From positions 85,816,523 through 85,880,522 of the forward strand of contig JAMXBB010000007.1 of the NCBI GenBank assembly GCA_024138015.1: a stretch of DNA of 64,000 nucleotides, read 5' to 3'. The number at the start of each line of letters is the position of its first letter. The first letter of the stretch is position 1. The DNA is from Lumnitzera littorea (Eukaryota > Streptophyta > Magnoliopsida > Myrtales > Combretaceae). The position numbers were made by a program, and so were the translations under genes. This document shows positions 47,750 to 62,042 of this stretch, piece by piece. The notes under the pieces were generated by a model, which worked only from the letters and a program-made list of their open reading frames with translations, made no database searches and was not told the DNA's origin.

Positions 47750-48050
47750 TTAGTAATTTAATTATTAGCTAACTAGAAATTAATTCTATTAGCTAATAAT
47801 AATTTATTTTCTATTGACTAATGGAATTTTAGTTCTATTGACTAATAGAAATCTAATTTTATTAGCTGATAGAATCAAACTCTTTTAGCATTAATTATAG
47901 GTTTTTTATTTTGTTAGCTATATTAGCAAATAGGAATTAATTTCTACTGACCAATGGAAATTTAATTATATTAACCAATAGCAACTTAGTTCTATTAATA
48001 GGAATTAAGTTCTTTTAGCATTAATTATAAGTCTTTTATTTTGTTATGGA
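47750..48050. repeat. Cluster of TTAGCTAATAGAA-type palindromic short repeats
   Basis: About ten degenerate units of the form CTATTRRCTAATAGAA recur, several self-complementary. A longer repeat, TCTTTTAGCATTAATTATAR followed by TTTTATTTTGTTA, occurs at 47881 and 48011, 130 bp apart, implying an internal duplication. Confidence 0.65.
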
Positions 48051-49674
48051 AATGCTATTATGATTGTAGAGTCTAATTAAAGTCTTTATTCCCTTGTGAC
48101 ATACATCATTGTTAGTTTTACAAAATATGGAGACTTTTTGTCTCAAACCTTTCTACTCTTATTAATCTTATGAGATTGTGGTAAGTAATGCTAGATTATT
48201 TGTTCGTAAGTCATATCGTTTAAATAATCTAGCGAGCGATTTATTTCTTAGTGAGTCATATTTAATAGAGAAATCATTCAAAAACCTCTCTCTAAATATT
48301 CAAGCACTAATTTTCGCAAACTAGGTTTAATCGATTTTAAATTGATTATTGCTTGATATCTTAATCTTTAATGATGCATATCAATTCCTAAAAGTAGAGG
48401 AGCCCTAAATAAAATATATAACTTTTCTTTTTGTCTTAGGTTGATTGACCTTTCTTAATTGAAGATTCACATATTATAAAACAAAATTTAAATTGTTTTG
48501 TTCTAAAGCATTATGGTAGTTTGTAGAATTCATGTATTCACAATCATGAAATGCTCCAGTTCCATTGGCCTTGAAAGGAAAATAAATGCTTAAATTCGAA
48601 TGAGAGGCTGATACTTAATTTATTGAGTGGGAAAGTCGTCAATCCTTAAAAGGACCATATAATGTACTTTCTTAACTAGATTAGGGTAGCATTTTTTAAA
48701 AATTTTCTATTTAATCAATCTATCCTTATGTGATTCTTGTTGAAGTAAAGGGTGGGTGTGGCGCATACAATGTTAAAATTAGACTCTTTAGTCATTAGAC
48801 ATGAACACCATAAATCTTTTATGCAAAATGCAATTAAGTTACTTAGGTTGCAAATGAGTCATTTAAATTCTTTATATTTGTTGTATTAAGTATGTCCGTA
48901 CATTAATATCTCTCATATACATAGAGAATTTATTTTATGCAATAATGCTAATAGAAATGACTTATTTAACGTGTAAAAGACAAATTAATTTTGATATGAA
49001 CATAAAGAACCTTCTTGACTCATTCGAATTCTTAATTGGATTTTGATATAAATAAAAATAACTTTAGATAGACTCATTCATCTCATGATTCAATCTCAGG
49101 TTTGTATTGAATTGTACATTGGTATTTTGGATTGCTCATCGAGTGTTCACAATATTAGGCTTTGTAGATACATTGGAATTAATTTGTGGATTGTTGCTTA
49201 TCACTATATTTCATACTAAGTTATTTTTTTCAGTTCCTATACTTTATTTCGTAGTTTGAAATATTTATTCAAGTATATGTACTTTAATTCTATCTAAAAT
49301 ATATGTAGTTTTTCATGATCTATTCCTTTATAAACTCTAGATAGCTTATAAAGTGCTTATCTTAATCCCAATGGATACTACAACAAATAGAAGTAATAGC
49401 AATAGATAATTTGTAGCAATTTACAATAACAATAGTTATTTTTTTAGTAAAAGTAGCAGTTTTAATTTCATTGTAAGAAAAACTCTATAAATAGAAAGAC
49501 TTAAAAAAAAACCATTAGAATACATAAGCATATAGATACATTTTTGGACTTAAATAGACATGAGCTAGGCTTATAAAGGGAAGATTGGTAAACTAGCAAC
49601 AAGGCTATCTATTATGTTATCTAAAGTTTTAATAATATCTCTTTGTCTCTCTAACTTTGCTCTCTCTTCTACAG

Positions 49675-49779
49675 ACTTTGAAAAAACTAGAACAAAATGA
49701 AGACGTAATAAGGAGATGCAAGTCACGTTTTAACGATGTCAAAGCCAACTTCATATGGCTTTCGTCTCTTCTTACTTAA
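49675..49779 (+). other. Exon-like fragment in the CACTA element
   Basis: After a pyrimidine-rich stretch ending CTTCTACAG, 34 codons stay open to a TAA, reading TLKKLEQNEDVIRRCK then SRFNDVKANFIW, a charged helix-like peptide. It may be the last exon of a transposon gene or a captured host fragment. No family recognised. Confidence 0.3.
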
Positions 49780-50589
49780 GTTTATGTGTCTTTGATAGGT
49801 TGTCTCTCTTATTTTATGGATCAATTCCTATTGAATTGTTTGATTTAATTGAAGATATTGTTTTAATATAAGATATCTCGGCTGATAAAGTGCAAAGTTA
49901 GGGTTTTTTCTTAGCTACAAGATTTTGCTTGAAACTGGCATAGTGTTTATGCTGTTAATGTACATCTGGTGATTTAATTAGATCTAGATACATCTACGTA
50001 AAAGGATTAAATCTAGAAAAGTATAGCGAAAGGTTGTATGCTTGTTTGACCGACACTTGTACATTTTATTTCAACCATGAAGAGCCACTACATGCTGCTT
50101 TCTTGGCTTTGTTTCTCCCTTGCTCGTGTGGTTCTTGATCTATGTTGGTGATTAAATTAGCCATTATAGATGGTGGAATATATGTATAAAGGGGATATAT
50201 ATATATATATATATAAATTTTTTTTCATAAGTGTGATACAATAATATTCACAAAAATAATTTATACGAATGATAAGTGTTTTTTCTGATATTAACATCTA
50301 CCACAAGGATCAATCTAATTATCTTCAGTAAGCAATGTGTCCTAATATATTGATTTCTCATAAACGTCTATGTATTTGTATAGTTGCCTTACTTGGAAGA
50401 ATAGAGACTAATCGTGTAAGTTCTTTGTTGGGGATAACTGAAGCTTTGAAAGCCAACACTCTTTGACTTTTGATGGTTGGAAGGACAATAGTATTGAAAA
50501 ATTCTCATGCTACTTATGTTAGCATTTTTTGGCATACCAAATTTATATTATCTCTCATACTTATTTATATTTATATTCTTTTGCCCTAG

Positions 50590-50667
50590 AATCAAAAGGA
50601 TGCCATGGGATTAGTAGTTGATGAAATGCAAGCAATGGAATCTTTAATATGCTTACTTTTGCCTAAG
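50590..50667 (+). other. Second exon-like fragment in the CACTA element
   Basis: Seventy-eight bases (26 codons, no stop) reading NQKDAMGLVVDEMQAMES then LICLLLPK, bounded by TTTGCCCTAG on the left and GTAAGG on the right. The bounds look like an acceptor and a donor. No family recognised, so its identity as an exon is inference. Confidence 0.3.
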
Positions 50668-52965
50668 GTAAGGTCTTATCGGCTCATAACTCTATCTTCC
50701 TTGCTACATTGATAAATTCAACTACCTGAAATATTTTATCAATCACCTAGTATAGAATTTACCTAATATAATAGAACTTGATAATTGTATTATTGTTTCA
50801 CATACTCTGAGCACTAATACTTTAAGGGCCATCTACTACACCTATTCTAACTACTGAATTCATATCTTATTTATTATCTTGCATTTTGCTTATGTGATTA
50901 TCCATATCTTAAAACTTACACATTCTAAAATTGCACCATTTCATTTTGGATTGGGGTGAAAGTAGTACTAGAGAGGTAAATAAGAAAATCTTTATAGTTG
51001 TTTTTTGCTTTGCATTTTGTAAACATGAAATCCCTTTCTAACCGTCTTTGTGTATTATTATATATATATTTTAACTTAATCCAAAATTTGCTCCCTGTAT
51101 AGTGATCTTATTATGCTTGCTATGTATGGATGCACATGAAGAAAGATTATTTTTATTGGTTTATTCACGTTGAAATTTCCTACTCAAAAAACTTTACAGC
51201 ATATTACTTCCTTATTGCCCTCTTTAGCCTATGTGCATATTTCTTTACCGTCTTGAAAATAGCATTTTGCCTTACGTGCTCTTACTACAATGGAATTATA
51301 TGGTATGTATAGATGAAGTTTTGTATTTCTTCTTTCATCTTCTTAAGATATGAGGAGCAATATTGATATTTGTTTTACAATTTTCTTTTCTCTTTGCATA
51401 ATGAATAAGAGTGATATGACATTAATTTCTTTAGATACATATGGAAATTGAGAGCCAGTCTTGTGATGACATAAAGAGGTTAACATCCTAGTATGCTAAT
51501 TTATAATTTGGGAAGTATATATAGGATGCATCAATCATTAATCTCTCTAAAGCACAAAATGATCCTCCTATCTTTATCTTGTAAATATGCTTGTACTCAT
51601 GCTTATTTTGTATTATTCTCCTTATTCTCTCACTTTCTTTTTTTCCCTTATGAGTCAATTATAAATATTATTAACTTCTATATCTTGCATACATGCATGT
51701 ATATGTGCTAATTGTTTTTTTTTATTTTTTTTTATCATTTAGCTCTTTCATTTCTCTTTCATTTTTACCCCATGATTCAGTTACATAACTAAGTAACTTC
51801 ATATTTTTCAACATATTGTTTTTCATTAATTAATATTTGTATCAAATTATTTTTCTTTTGGGATTATTATCATCGATTAATGTTTTTTTGCTAATTTATT
51901 GAGTAATTTATATTTAGATCCTATTAATAATAAGTAGACCAATACAACCATCATTGTATTATTCATTTTTCATATGATGGGATATGTTTTATTTCTTGAC
52001 TTTTGTGTGCTTTTGCTAAAGTTAACATATGAGGAAGTCATTATTAGATTTTAATATTCTTTATTTTATTGAGATTCAATATATGATACAAGGGTATGTA
52101 ACTTTATTTTTGTTTTGTTTATGTCATATTAATTTAGAGAGTTAGATTAGTTAATAGATATGGTATCAACCTTTCAAAGGGTGTATCTACTATGTCTTTA
52201 GCTAATGTGATCAAAAAAGTGTTTAAAGGTATGTTTCCAAATGAATTTGAAGTACTATATTAATTTATTTCATGCATCTAGATTGAAAAAATGCTTATAG
52301 AAATAATTTAATTATCATAATAGTTTCAGAACTACACATAGTTGTGTTATAAGTTTGGTTAAGATATAATATACGACTCTTAATATAGTTGGAGAGGATA
52401 TTTGAGAATGATGAAGGAATTGATACTCTTAACCTTGTAACTTGGTTTTCAAGTTACATATATAAGTCTTTAGCTTGATAATTAGCTATGCAAAATCAAA
52501 CTTCCATGTAATTGATATATATATATATATATATATTTATTTATTTATTTATTTATTTTCCTTTTGACTCTATAGTCATAAAAAAATTTATATTTTAAAT
52601 TGTTCTGCATTTTTATGAAATAGGGTTTTATATGATGCATTGTAGTATAGCCAGCTTGTTAGGAGCTTGGAGGGTGTAGAGGAAATTGGCAAATGTATGG
52701 TTGTAGAGTAGTTTATAGGATGATCAAGAGCATCGATTAGTATATGATATTGTAGTGGGAACAAACATTAACTCTTAGTAATTTACATGTATCTTTGGAT
52801 TTTAGGCATTATTGCACTATCATAACTCAGTCTAGAGAATGAAACACCAAAAGGGGACACATATGTTTTTAAACTTTGTTCTACATATAATTGAATATTT
52901 GGTTTAATGGGAAATAAAATTAAACCCTATCCCAATAGCAGATTGTTTTTGAGGTGTTCTTAATA

Positions 52966-52970
52966 TAAGC
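52966..52970. repeat. Target-site duplication TAAGC, left
   Basis: TAAGC directly before the left LTR is repeated exactly at 62043-62047 after the right LTR. Confidence 0.85.
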
Positions 52971-55168
52971 TATAACACCTTAGACTTAAGAAGTTATGGA
53001 CCTCCACATATCCCTAATTTCTAATGATACATTAAGCATAAATGAGCAATTAAAAAATCTCTAAAAACATCAATTTTATCTTCAAATAGATCACATAATA
53101 ATCCTCCAATTAATTTAAAAATATCCATTGTGAAACCTTCTCAAATTGTGAACAAATAATCAATCTAACAATTATAGTTAAAGAATCTCATAAACTAACT
53201 ATAAATTCAATGATTTATTTCCATTATGATGATATTTCCAATCTATACATATATATATTTTCCATTCTCATAGTTGTATACCAAATCATTGCTCTCTATC
53301 TTAGTCATTTTAGTGAACTTCTTTAAATCTATCAAACTTTGTAATTACAACTTAAATATCTGCATCTATAAAAATAAGGAATTAGCTAATGTACAGTATG
53401 TAAGTATTACAAACATATGCACATGCCATGCAATTTCACATATCACGCATCAATATGCAACATGTATCATAATCATAAACTTACAGATTGAAAATAAATA
53501 AATAAATAAATATATTCCAATTCACAAAACAATACAGGAATACTCATGATTTCGATCTTAACATACAAAAGGGAAGGCCATCTTGACTCCATCAACACTA
53601 TTGGCATAGGTTTGCCACTAGGCTTCGATATCATCCTAACATCACACTTTACTAGTAAGGGTTTACCATTTGCAATCTTCATACCTTCTTAACTCTAATG
53701 TTTACCAATAGGGGTTTACCATCCATGGTCCTTATGACCACTTAGTTGTTATAAGTTCACCATCTTGATCATGTCACCCTAAATCTACCCTTAATCATGT
53801 CAAAGAGCAACTCTACTAGGGACAACGCCACTTATAGATCATGGGGGGCCCTTTAAGGAACTTCTTATAGGGAACTCTCTTTAGATCAAGCCATACATTA
53901 GCAACAATACATTATTAAAAGCTAGATATACATTAAATTTATTTATATATTTCTAATTCCAACAAGCACACCTAAAAAGAATGGTAAACACATACCTGAA
54001 ACCTGAGCACAAGATCTCTCTAGCTCACAATGCATTTCAATATTTGAAGCACAAAGGAAATACATTTTTTTAATGCCTATACAATTTGTCTTTCTATTTC
54101 TCTCTTAGCTCTATTTGGTTTAAGCTCTAATGATAACTTGTATCAAAATTCATTTTGAAGTCTTAGAAGTGTTTAAAAGATGTTATAATAGGATTTTGAA
54201 ACAAGAAAACTTGAAAAACAACAAAGAAAAGACAGATATAGGAGCACAGTTGGTTTCATGGCTGTGTTCCTTAATTGTGTTTCTTTTTTCACACTAAGAT
54301 TATGCCTAAGGATCATGGTTGTGGTCTTAGGGCATGTTCCTCTCGATCCTTAAATTTTCACTTTACGCTTCAATCTTAAAATCTTACGAGAGGATGATAG
54401 GTAAGATCATGATCGTGATCATGCCTATAGTTCTCCTCTTCAACCAACACATTAAAATTCTTTGATTTTCAACACTTCGAATCTCTTTGATTTTATCCTA
54501 AATCATTCTATTACAACAAATCTTCGCCTAATTAATCTATTCTACAGTGGAATAGTCATATATATATATTCCCAAATGTATGAATTAACAATAAAGCAAT
54601 AAATCCCAACACCAATCATAGAGAAAATTGGTTTGAGATATCCATACCTTTATTGATTGCTTGATTTACTTAAAATCTATGGCAGTTAGCAATAAATCTT
54701 ACACTTGCTTCTTGCAAAACCCTTTAAATCAAAGCTTCAATTATAAGATTGGGATGGAATACCACATCCCAATTCTAAGAAAGCAATACTTACCTTTACA
54801 AATCTTAGGATTTAAGAGATTTAAACGTTTTCCTATACTGAATTCTTTAAAACCCCAAATAACCTTTAAAGAAAAATTCCTCTATTAATAGATTTATTGA
54901 ATCCAGTAATCTTTGTGAGTAAAAATTGACTTATCTTCAAAAAGTTTCCTAATCTTATCATTTCCTCCATCTTCTCTCCACTAGAGAGATTGTTTCACAC
55001 TCTATAGAGTATAGAAAATAACTAGTAGTGTAAAAGGAGGGTTTTTACATCTAGGGTTTCCTAGACTTCCTAAGTTTCCAGAATTTCCCTTGACCTTTTT
55101 TAACCATTTACTTGAATGCCATTATATAATATTTTTATTTTCTTTTAACAAAAATTGTGAGTTTTACA
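52971..55168 (-). repeat. 3' LTR of the LARD-like element
   Basis: It starts TATAACACCTTAGACTTA on +, the diverged form of TGTAACACCCCAGACTTA at 59853, and ends TTTTACA. Alignable along its length with the other LTR, for example AATCCTCCAATTAATTT at 53101 against AATCCTCTAATTAATTT at 59982. Open frames inside it (53274-53501, 54661-54888) are not genes. Confidence 0.85.
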
Positions 55169-55180
55169 CTCTCCCCTTTT
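55169..55180 (-). other. Polypurine tract of the LARD-like element
   Basis: The minus strand reads AAAAGGGGAGAG directly before TGTAAAACTC, the start of the 3' LTR. The sequence before it (TTTTGAGGACGAAAG) resembles the FEDEx-type tail that precedes this tract in Tekay-like gypsy elements, hinting at the parent lineage. Confidence 0.7.
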
Positions 55181-58100
55181 AAAAAAACTTTCGTCCTCAA
55201 AAGTTTCTAAACTTCTAGATCTTAAAGTATGATCTCTCTACTACACTCGAACTTATTTGCTAGATCATCTCCTTTAAACTCAACTTTATGAACTTACAAC
55301 TCTAACTGAATGATATTTGTTAGCAAGAGATTTGATTGCACTTTCAAATACGCTTGTAGATAGGCTTGATTCACCATAGACACATCTTTCTTCACTTTGC
55401 AACTTTCATTTCTTTAAATGTCACTTATTTTATTTTTTCTATGTCTACAATCCAATTTATAGTTTTCCTCCATGAGTCATATATTTATGATTTCTTCTCC
55501 TTAGCTTGCCTAACTACTCCTTTCCATCATCTATTTAAAATTCTCTAACTAAGTAAATTACTTAGGTTTTAATAGTCTCTTTGCGTAATTCTTCCACAAA
55601 ATTCTCCTTTATCATGTACTACTTTTTAGATGTTAACACACTTGAGCACTTCTATTCTTTGTTATCTCCCTTCCTTAATTTGTGTACCTATTCCAATGAT
55701 AGATTCATTTCTAAGTCTGTTTATTAATCTCTCCAAAATAAATTGTTCCATGCTAACCAATAAATCTCCTATTATTGTTTACACATCTCCAATTACTTTT
55801 GTCGTCTTGTATTGTACAACTTGATTATATTTGAACCATAAAGTTTTCATCTTTTAGCTTATAGTTAGTCTCCTATTATATTAAAATTTCTATCATATTG
55901 ATTTCTTAATTTATTTTGATCAAAGGACTCAAGTTTATTGGTATTACCACTCTAATATCATAAGATTATAACTATTATCTCCCTAAAACAACATTGGTAC
56001 ATTATTATCCATCTACTTTTATCGTCAATTCTTTTTCTCTATCTTCTTCATTCTATTTGTTTTGCAATTCTTCTATTTAAAGTAGGTTCCCAAGTTCTTC
56101 CATCAATTTGAATGTTAGATCTACATATACTTCTTATCTTTTTTTAAGGATATCTTCTAATTTTCTACTAGATCTAATGCTAGTGATTAGGCTTCTTTTT
56201 TTTTTTTTTATTTATTTATGAACTTAGATCTTATCAACTCTTAGTAGCTTCTTTATTTTGATTTCTATTTTAGCTATACCACCATGCTTCAACTGCTATT
56301 TTTGCAAAACTTCTCATTGCCTGACTTACTCTAATTATCACTACAAAAGAAGATAATTGTAGTTATTATCTTTGTTATTTCAATAGAGTTGTATTACTAT
56401 TACTTATTTTATTTAATGTTGCAATTTATTACCTTCACTTGTCATATTTCAAAGATTGGTTTAATTTGTTTTCTTTATACCTATTATTATTTTTAACTTT
56501 TTTTTTAATGGTTGTCATAGAAGATATTGGACGCATCTTCTCAATCGTCTTAGTATTTTGTTTTAAATAATTAGTTACTCTTTATTCATTTATTTGATTA
56601 TGCGTTTGTTTATTTATTGGGTCTTCGAGTTAATTTCCTTGTATGATTATTTTCTTATTACTTTTGTTTTCTTATTGTTTCTAAATTATGAATTCTATAT
56701 CCAATACCACCCAGCACATTTATTTATACAAGCAGGTTTGGTGAGTTTTGATGTTTTACTTAACTAGACACAATGGATTCATAATCGATGACTCGACCAA
56801 ACTTAATAGAACTAAGCAAGATGAGATGGAATATTTTACTAAACAGAATAGACACTAGATGACACATATTTGAAGAAGAGAATTCCTATCTCATATGACA
56901 TGTACTAAGTGCATTTAAAAATAATCAATTCTTGTTCTTTTATAATCAAGTATTTAAGTTACCATATGCTTTCTCCTTTTCTATTCCCTAATGGTTAGGT
57001 CTTTTTTATTAAAAGTGGGGTATGTTGTTAATTCTTAATATGGGGATTTCATAATTATTAAGTTTGATCGCATTAATGTTCAAATTTTTAATAAGATAAT
57101 TTTATATTATGATACCTTGTTATTATTATTGCTATGGTCATGGTAGTCGTTATCGTTGCAATTTGTGGTGTTACTGTTAGTATTAATTTTAAGGTTATCA
57201 TTACTATTATTGTTAGTCGATTAACCATTATTTATTATTGCGTTTGCTCCCATTGTTAGAGTGTAGTGAGACATTATTCCCTCTTTAAGATATGAAATAA
57301 TTCCTATTAATAGTGGTATTACTAATTGTGTCATTATTTTGGTGTGGTAGCATAGTCGTCATAGAACAAGTGTAGACGGACTTTTGTTCGTGTTTAGAAC
57401 TAGGATTCCAATTATTTTATTATAGTCCTATTTCAAATAATTTTAAATAAATTGATAATTATTTTGAATATTTTATGGATAATCAACCTCTTTTCTCTCT
57501 CCTCACACACATACCCCCACCCCCTTACATTGTTGTCATTATTACTATCTTTTTTTTTTTTTAGCGTTACGGTTGAGCTGTTATCTTATTATTGTGCTTC
57601 TTCTGACTATGAGGTTATTTACTTTTAATTCTAGAATTATTATTGATTGTGTTATCACTAGTTTAATACTTATTTATGATCATTATGGTAGCACGATAGT
57701 CTATATAGGGAAATTAACATTGATGGACTTTTTCTCATATTTTAGAATTTTCACTTTGGGGGAATCATTATTCCATTCCCCCTTTATTCATTAGAGGAAG
57801 TGTATTATGATGTTTACTTCACTGAATCATAATTCCTAAAGAATCTCAATTTTTAAAATCTAGAAATTAACATTCCTTGCGTAGACCTAAGAATTGGAAT
57901 TCTTAGGACAAAAGGCGTACATTACCCCTTCTTATTTTCTTTACACTAGATCCACCAATCAGTACCTACCACTATAGTACCATCACGATCACCCACTACT
58001 ACGACACCACCACTGTTATCTACCACCATTATCACCACCACCACTGTCGTCATATACCTAGTACTACACCACTACTATTACCTACCCATCTCATCACGCC

Positions 58101-59827
58101 ATAGCATTATTGAATCAAAACCCATGTTCATGGCTTCTGAACCAAACCTTCTTTTACTCTATTGGCTTCTAAACCTTGTTCCTTTTAAATTCCGAACTGA
58201 AACCTATGTTCTTTTTTTTAGCTGTAACTTGCAAATCAAATCAAATAAACTCCATAGAAATAGCTTTTGAACCAAATCCATGTTCATTAATGGGAAAGAC
58301 TGGTTTTTTAAACTCCATAGAAATAACTACCCCTTATTTGCATTTGTATGTTGGGAAAGGTTGGTTTTTTAATGGGTGGGTCACGTTATTTTGAGAACTT
58401 CATCAATCTTCATCGTGTTTAGGAATATGCCATGCTGTGTTTTTTGTTGGGTTATGGTGATTGGTTTTGAAAGTTTGGGAATTTGGCTTTTAAGTCACTA
58501 AGCCAAAGACTCTTAAGAAAAATAAAAGGAAAAAATGTAGAAATGAAAATAGAGATATAAGTGAAGTTTACCGGATGTGTAATCCCATTGTTGTGAAAGA
58601 ATAGACAACCAGAAAAAGAAGAGGATCAGGAAACGAGAGTGAGAGAGTTAGATGTTATGTGTAGAAATAGAGAAGACAAAGGAAGGAGAGATAAATAGAG
58701 GGCAATTAAGTCAATCAACTTTTATTATTGGTCTATTCATCATATGCATATTTGTTTAAGTGAACAGTGTGATAAATACTACAGGCTTATTCAATTCCTA
58801 ATGAATAGGAATTCCATTACAAGCTTATTACATGTGGTGAAGTCAACGAATAGTTAGTGTGTGTATATATATGTATATATGATTATTTTGTCATAGGTTC
58901 GTTTTAATGAGGTTAAATAAATTAACGATTACTTTAGATATCATGATTAACTATGTAGGTGTCATAGTTAACCTTTATTGCCTTTATAGCTTCTAATTGT
59001 TTAATTCTTATTTCTCCTTTAGTATTTTAATTTCATATTTGGTTGTCTTTACATACATAGTGATGGTAATCTTTAATTATTTTCCTCTTTTTTTTTTTTT
59101 ATTCATCAAGTTTTAATTTCTTGTATTATTACCTTGCTAGTTGATAACACTTTATTAGGTTTTGTGAGTATATAATTTTTTTAGTGTCATTAATCATAAA
59201 TTCTTTTACCTTTCTTATGGTCAACGGTTTTAATGCCTATTTAAGATTTCTTTCTAATTACATGGTCTTCTGACTATCTTTATTTTATATTATTATTTAT
59301 CATTGATTTATTTCCCAATTCATTATTTATTAATCTCTAAAAAATTTATAGGTATCAATAGATATCTATAACTTAAAAGTTATGAGTTATCTAATATCTA
59401 TTATATTATCGTAACTTTTCTTGAACATCCAAACAAGATATTTTAAGGTATCTTAGTCTACTCCCCAAATATATATAGCTACCTACTATTTTAAGAACAT
59501 ATTTTCTTATTTCTCATATTGTTGACCAAAAATGGGTTTTGTAGATATCTATTATTTCCAAAGCAATTAATTACATGACTCCATGTATAGCACTTCCCAT
59601 AGATTTATATACCTATTTACTCTCTCTTGGTATCTCCAAAGATAAGGATAATATATATTTCTAATATAATTTAAAGCTTTAATTAATAACAATAGGAATA
59701 AATATATCAACAATCCATAAAATACAATGAATTGAGTCCAAGAGAGGGTAACACCTAACCCATATATACTCACACTTGTGATCTCACTATTCTATAGATC
59801 ATTTTTCTAGGATTCTATAGAACATGT
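55181..59827 (-). other. Non-coding interior of the LARD-like element
   Basis: T-rich on the + strand with many ATTATT/GTTATT triplets (57110-57360) and an ACC-rich tract at 57960-58080. Six-frame reading shows no RT (YxDD), integrase, protease or zinc-knuckle motif. Open frames at 55366-55548, 55630-55824, 57573-57794 and 58176-58394 show only hydrophobic low-complexity peptides. Confidence 0.6.
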
Positions 59828-59852
59828 ACCTATGTTCTGATGTTATTAAATT
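59828..59852 (-). other. Degraded primer binding site of the LARD-like element
   Basis: The minus strand reads AATTTAATAACATCAGAACA then TAGGT, next to the LTR end. The plant gypsy consensus here is TTTGGTATCAGAGCATAGGT, so ATCAGA and the downstream ATAGGT are kept and the rest has drifted. Confidence 0.55.
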
Positions 59853-62042
59853 TGTAACACCCCAGACTTAGGGAGTTATAGACAACCACGTGTTTCTAAC
59901 TTTTAATGACATATTAGGTGTAAATGAGAAACTAAAAAATCTCCAAAAACATAAACTATACCTTTAAATAAATCACATAACAATCCTCTAATTAATTTCA
60001 AAATATCCATTGTTGTATCTCCTCAAATTATGAACAAGTTCTACAAATAATTAATCTAACAATTATAGTTAAAGAATCTCATCAATCTCATAAACTAACT
60101 ATCAATCCAATGATTTATTTCCATTCTTATGATATTTCCAATCTATACATATATTTTGTTTTTTTGTTTTTTTTCATTCTTATAGTCATATACTTGTTAC
60201 TCCCCATCTTGGTCATCTTAGTGAACTTCTCTAAATCCATCAAACTTTATAATTGCAACTTCAATATCTATATTTGTAAAAATAAGGAATGAGCTAACAC
60301 CTAGTATGTAGGTACCACAAACACATGCACACGCCACACAATTGCACATGCCACACAATTTCACATATCATATGCATTAATATGCAACATATATCACAAT
60401 CACAAAATTATTGATTCAAAATATATATATATATACTTTGATTCATAAAACAACATAGGAATACTTATCATTTCGATCTTAACATACAAACTGGAAGATT
60501 ACCTCGGGCCCATCAACACTACAAGCACAGGTTTGCCACTTGACCCTAAAACTATCCTAACATCACACTTTATACTAGTAGGGGTTCACTATCTACGGTC
60601 CTTACGACCACCTAGTTATTATAGGTTCACCACTTTGATCCTATTACCTTAAATCTACCTCTAATTATGTCAACGAGTAACTCTACTAGGGATAGCATCA
60701 CTAAAAAAATCATAAGGGTACCCTCCGATAAACTCTCAATGAATTAAGCCATACATAAGCAGCAACATGTTATTAAAGGTCAGATATGAGTTAAATTCAT
60801 TCATATATTTCTAATCTTAACAAACACACCCAACAAGTACGATAAACACATACCAGGATCCTAAGCATAAGATGTCTCTAGCTCACAATGCATTTCAATA
60901 TCTAAAGCATAATCAAAGCACATTCTTTCAATGCCTACATAATTTATATTTCTATTTCTCTTTTAGCTCTATTCGGTTTAAGCTTTGATGATAACTTATT
61001 CTAGAGATCAAAATTTGTTTTGAAGTCCTAAAAGTATTTAAAAGATGCTAGGATAGGATTTTGAAATGAGAAAACCTAAAACACAATGAAGCAAAGATAG
61101 GTATAGGAAAACAGTTAGGGTTCACGGCCATGTTCCTTGAACGTATTTCTCTTCTTAACTTCACACCAAGACCATGCCCATAGACTACGGTCTGGTCTTA
61201 GGGCGTGTTCCTTTTAGCCCCCAATTTTCCACTTTAAGCTTCAATCTTAAAATTTGACGACAGGACTATGGATAGGATCGTGGCTATGTTCTTGCTTGTG
61301 GTTCTCCCCTTTGACTAATACATCAAAATTCTTCGATTTTCAACACTCTAAATCTCTTTGATTCAATCTTAAATCATTCTATTACCATAAATCTTTTCCT
61401 AATTAATCTATTCTCTAACATTCTACAACAGAATAGTCATATGTATTCCCAAATTCATGAATTAACAACAAAGTAATAAATCCTAACACCAATCATAGAG
61501 AAAATTGGTTTAAGATATCCATACCTTAATTGATTGCTTGATTCACTTAAAATCTATAGCAATTAGCAACAAACCTTACACTTGCTTCTTGCAAAACTCT
61601 TTAAATCAAAGCTTCAATTATAATATTGGGATGGAATACCACATTTGAATTCTAAGAAAGCAAGACCTACCTTTACAAATCTTGGGATTTAAGAGATCTA
61701 AACATTTTTCTCATATTGAATATCTTCAAAACCCCAATTAACCTTCAAAGAAAAATTTCTTTCTCAATAGATTTATTGAATCCTGTAATCTTTATGAGTG
61801 AAAATTGACTTATTCTTGAAATGTTTCCTATGCTTGTTGTTTCCTCCATCTTCTCTCTATTAGAGAGGTTGATACTCTATAGAGTGTATGAAATAACTAG
61901 TAGTGTAAAATGAGGGTTCTTATATCTAGGGTTTCCTAAACTTTCGAAGCTTTTAAAATTGCCCTTGACCCTTTTTAACTATTTACTTGAATACCATTAT
62001 ATAATATTCTATTTTCTTTTAATGAAAATTGTTGGTTTTACA
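59853..62042 (-). repeat. 5' LTR of the LARD-like element
   Basis: It starts TGTAACACCCCAGACTTA and ends GGTTTTACA. Better preserved at its termini than its partner. The 60110-60292 frame is within it and is not a gene. Confidence 0.86.

Larger units (their letters stand above)
52971..62042 (-). mobile_element. LARD-like LTR retrotransposon, 9.07 kb, non-coding
   Basis: Two direct repeats of about 2.2 kb (52971-55168 and 59853-62042) flank a 4684-bp interior and are bounded by the exact 5-bp duplication TAAGC. Ends are TGTAACACC...TTTTACA. A purine tract abuts the left LTR and a degraded Met-tRNA primer site abuts the right LTR, both in minus orientation. The interior has no recognisable gag or pol in any frame; minus-strand frames are all short. 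Large LTRs plus a non-coding interior fit a large retrotransposon derivative. LTR identity in sampled blocks looks near 80%, so it is old. It is inserted in the putative CACTA element. Confidence 0.82.

Noticed and set aside
47750..48050. CRISPR-like repeat array
   Set aside because: Units are degenerate, irregularly spaced and palindromic without uniform spacers, and the DNA is plant nuclear.
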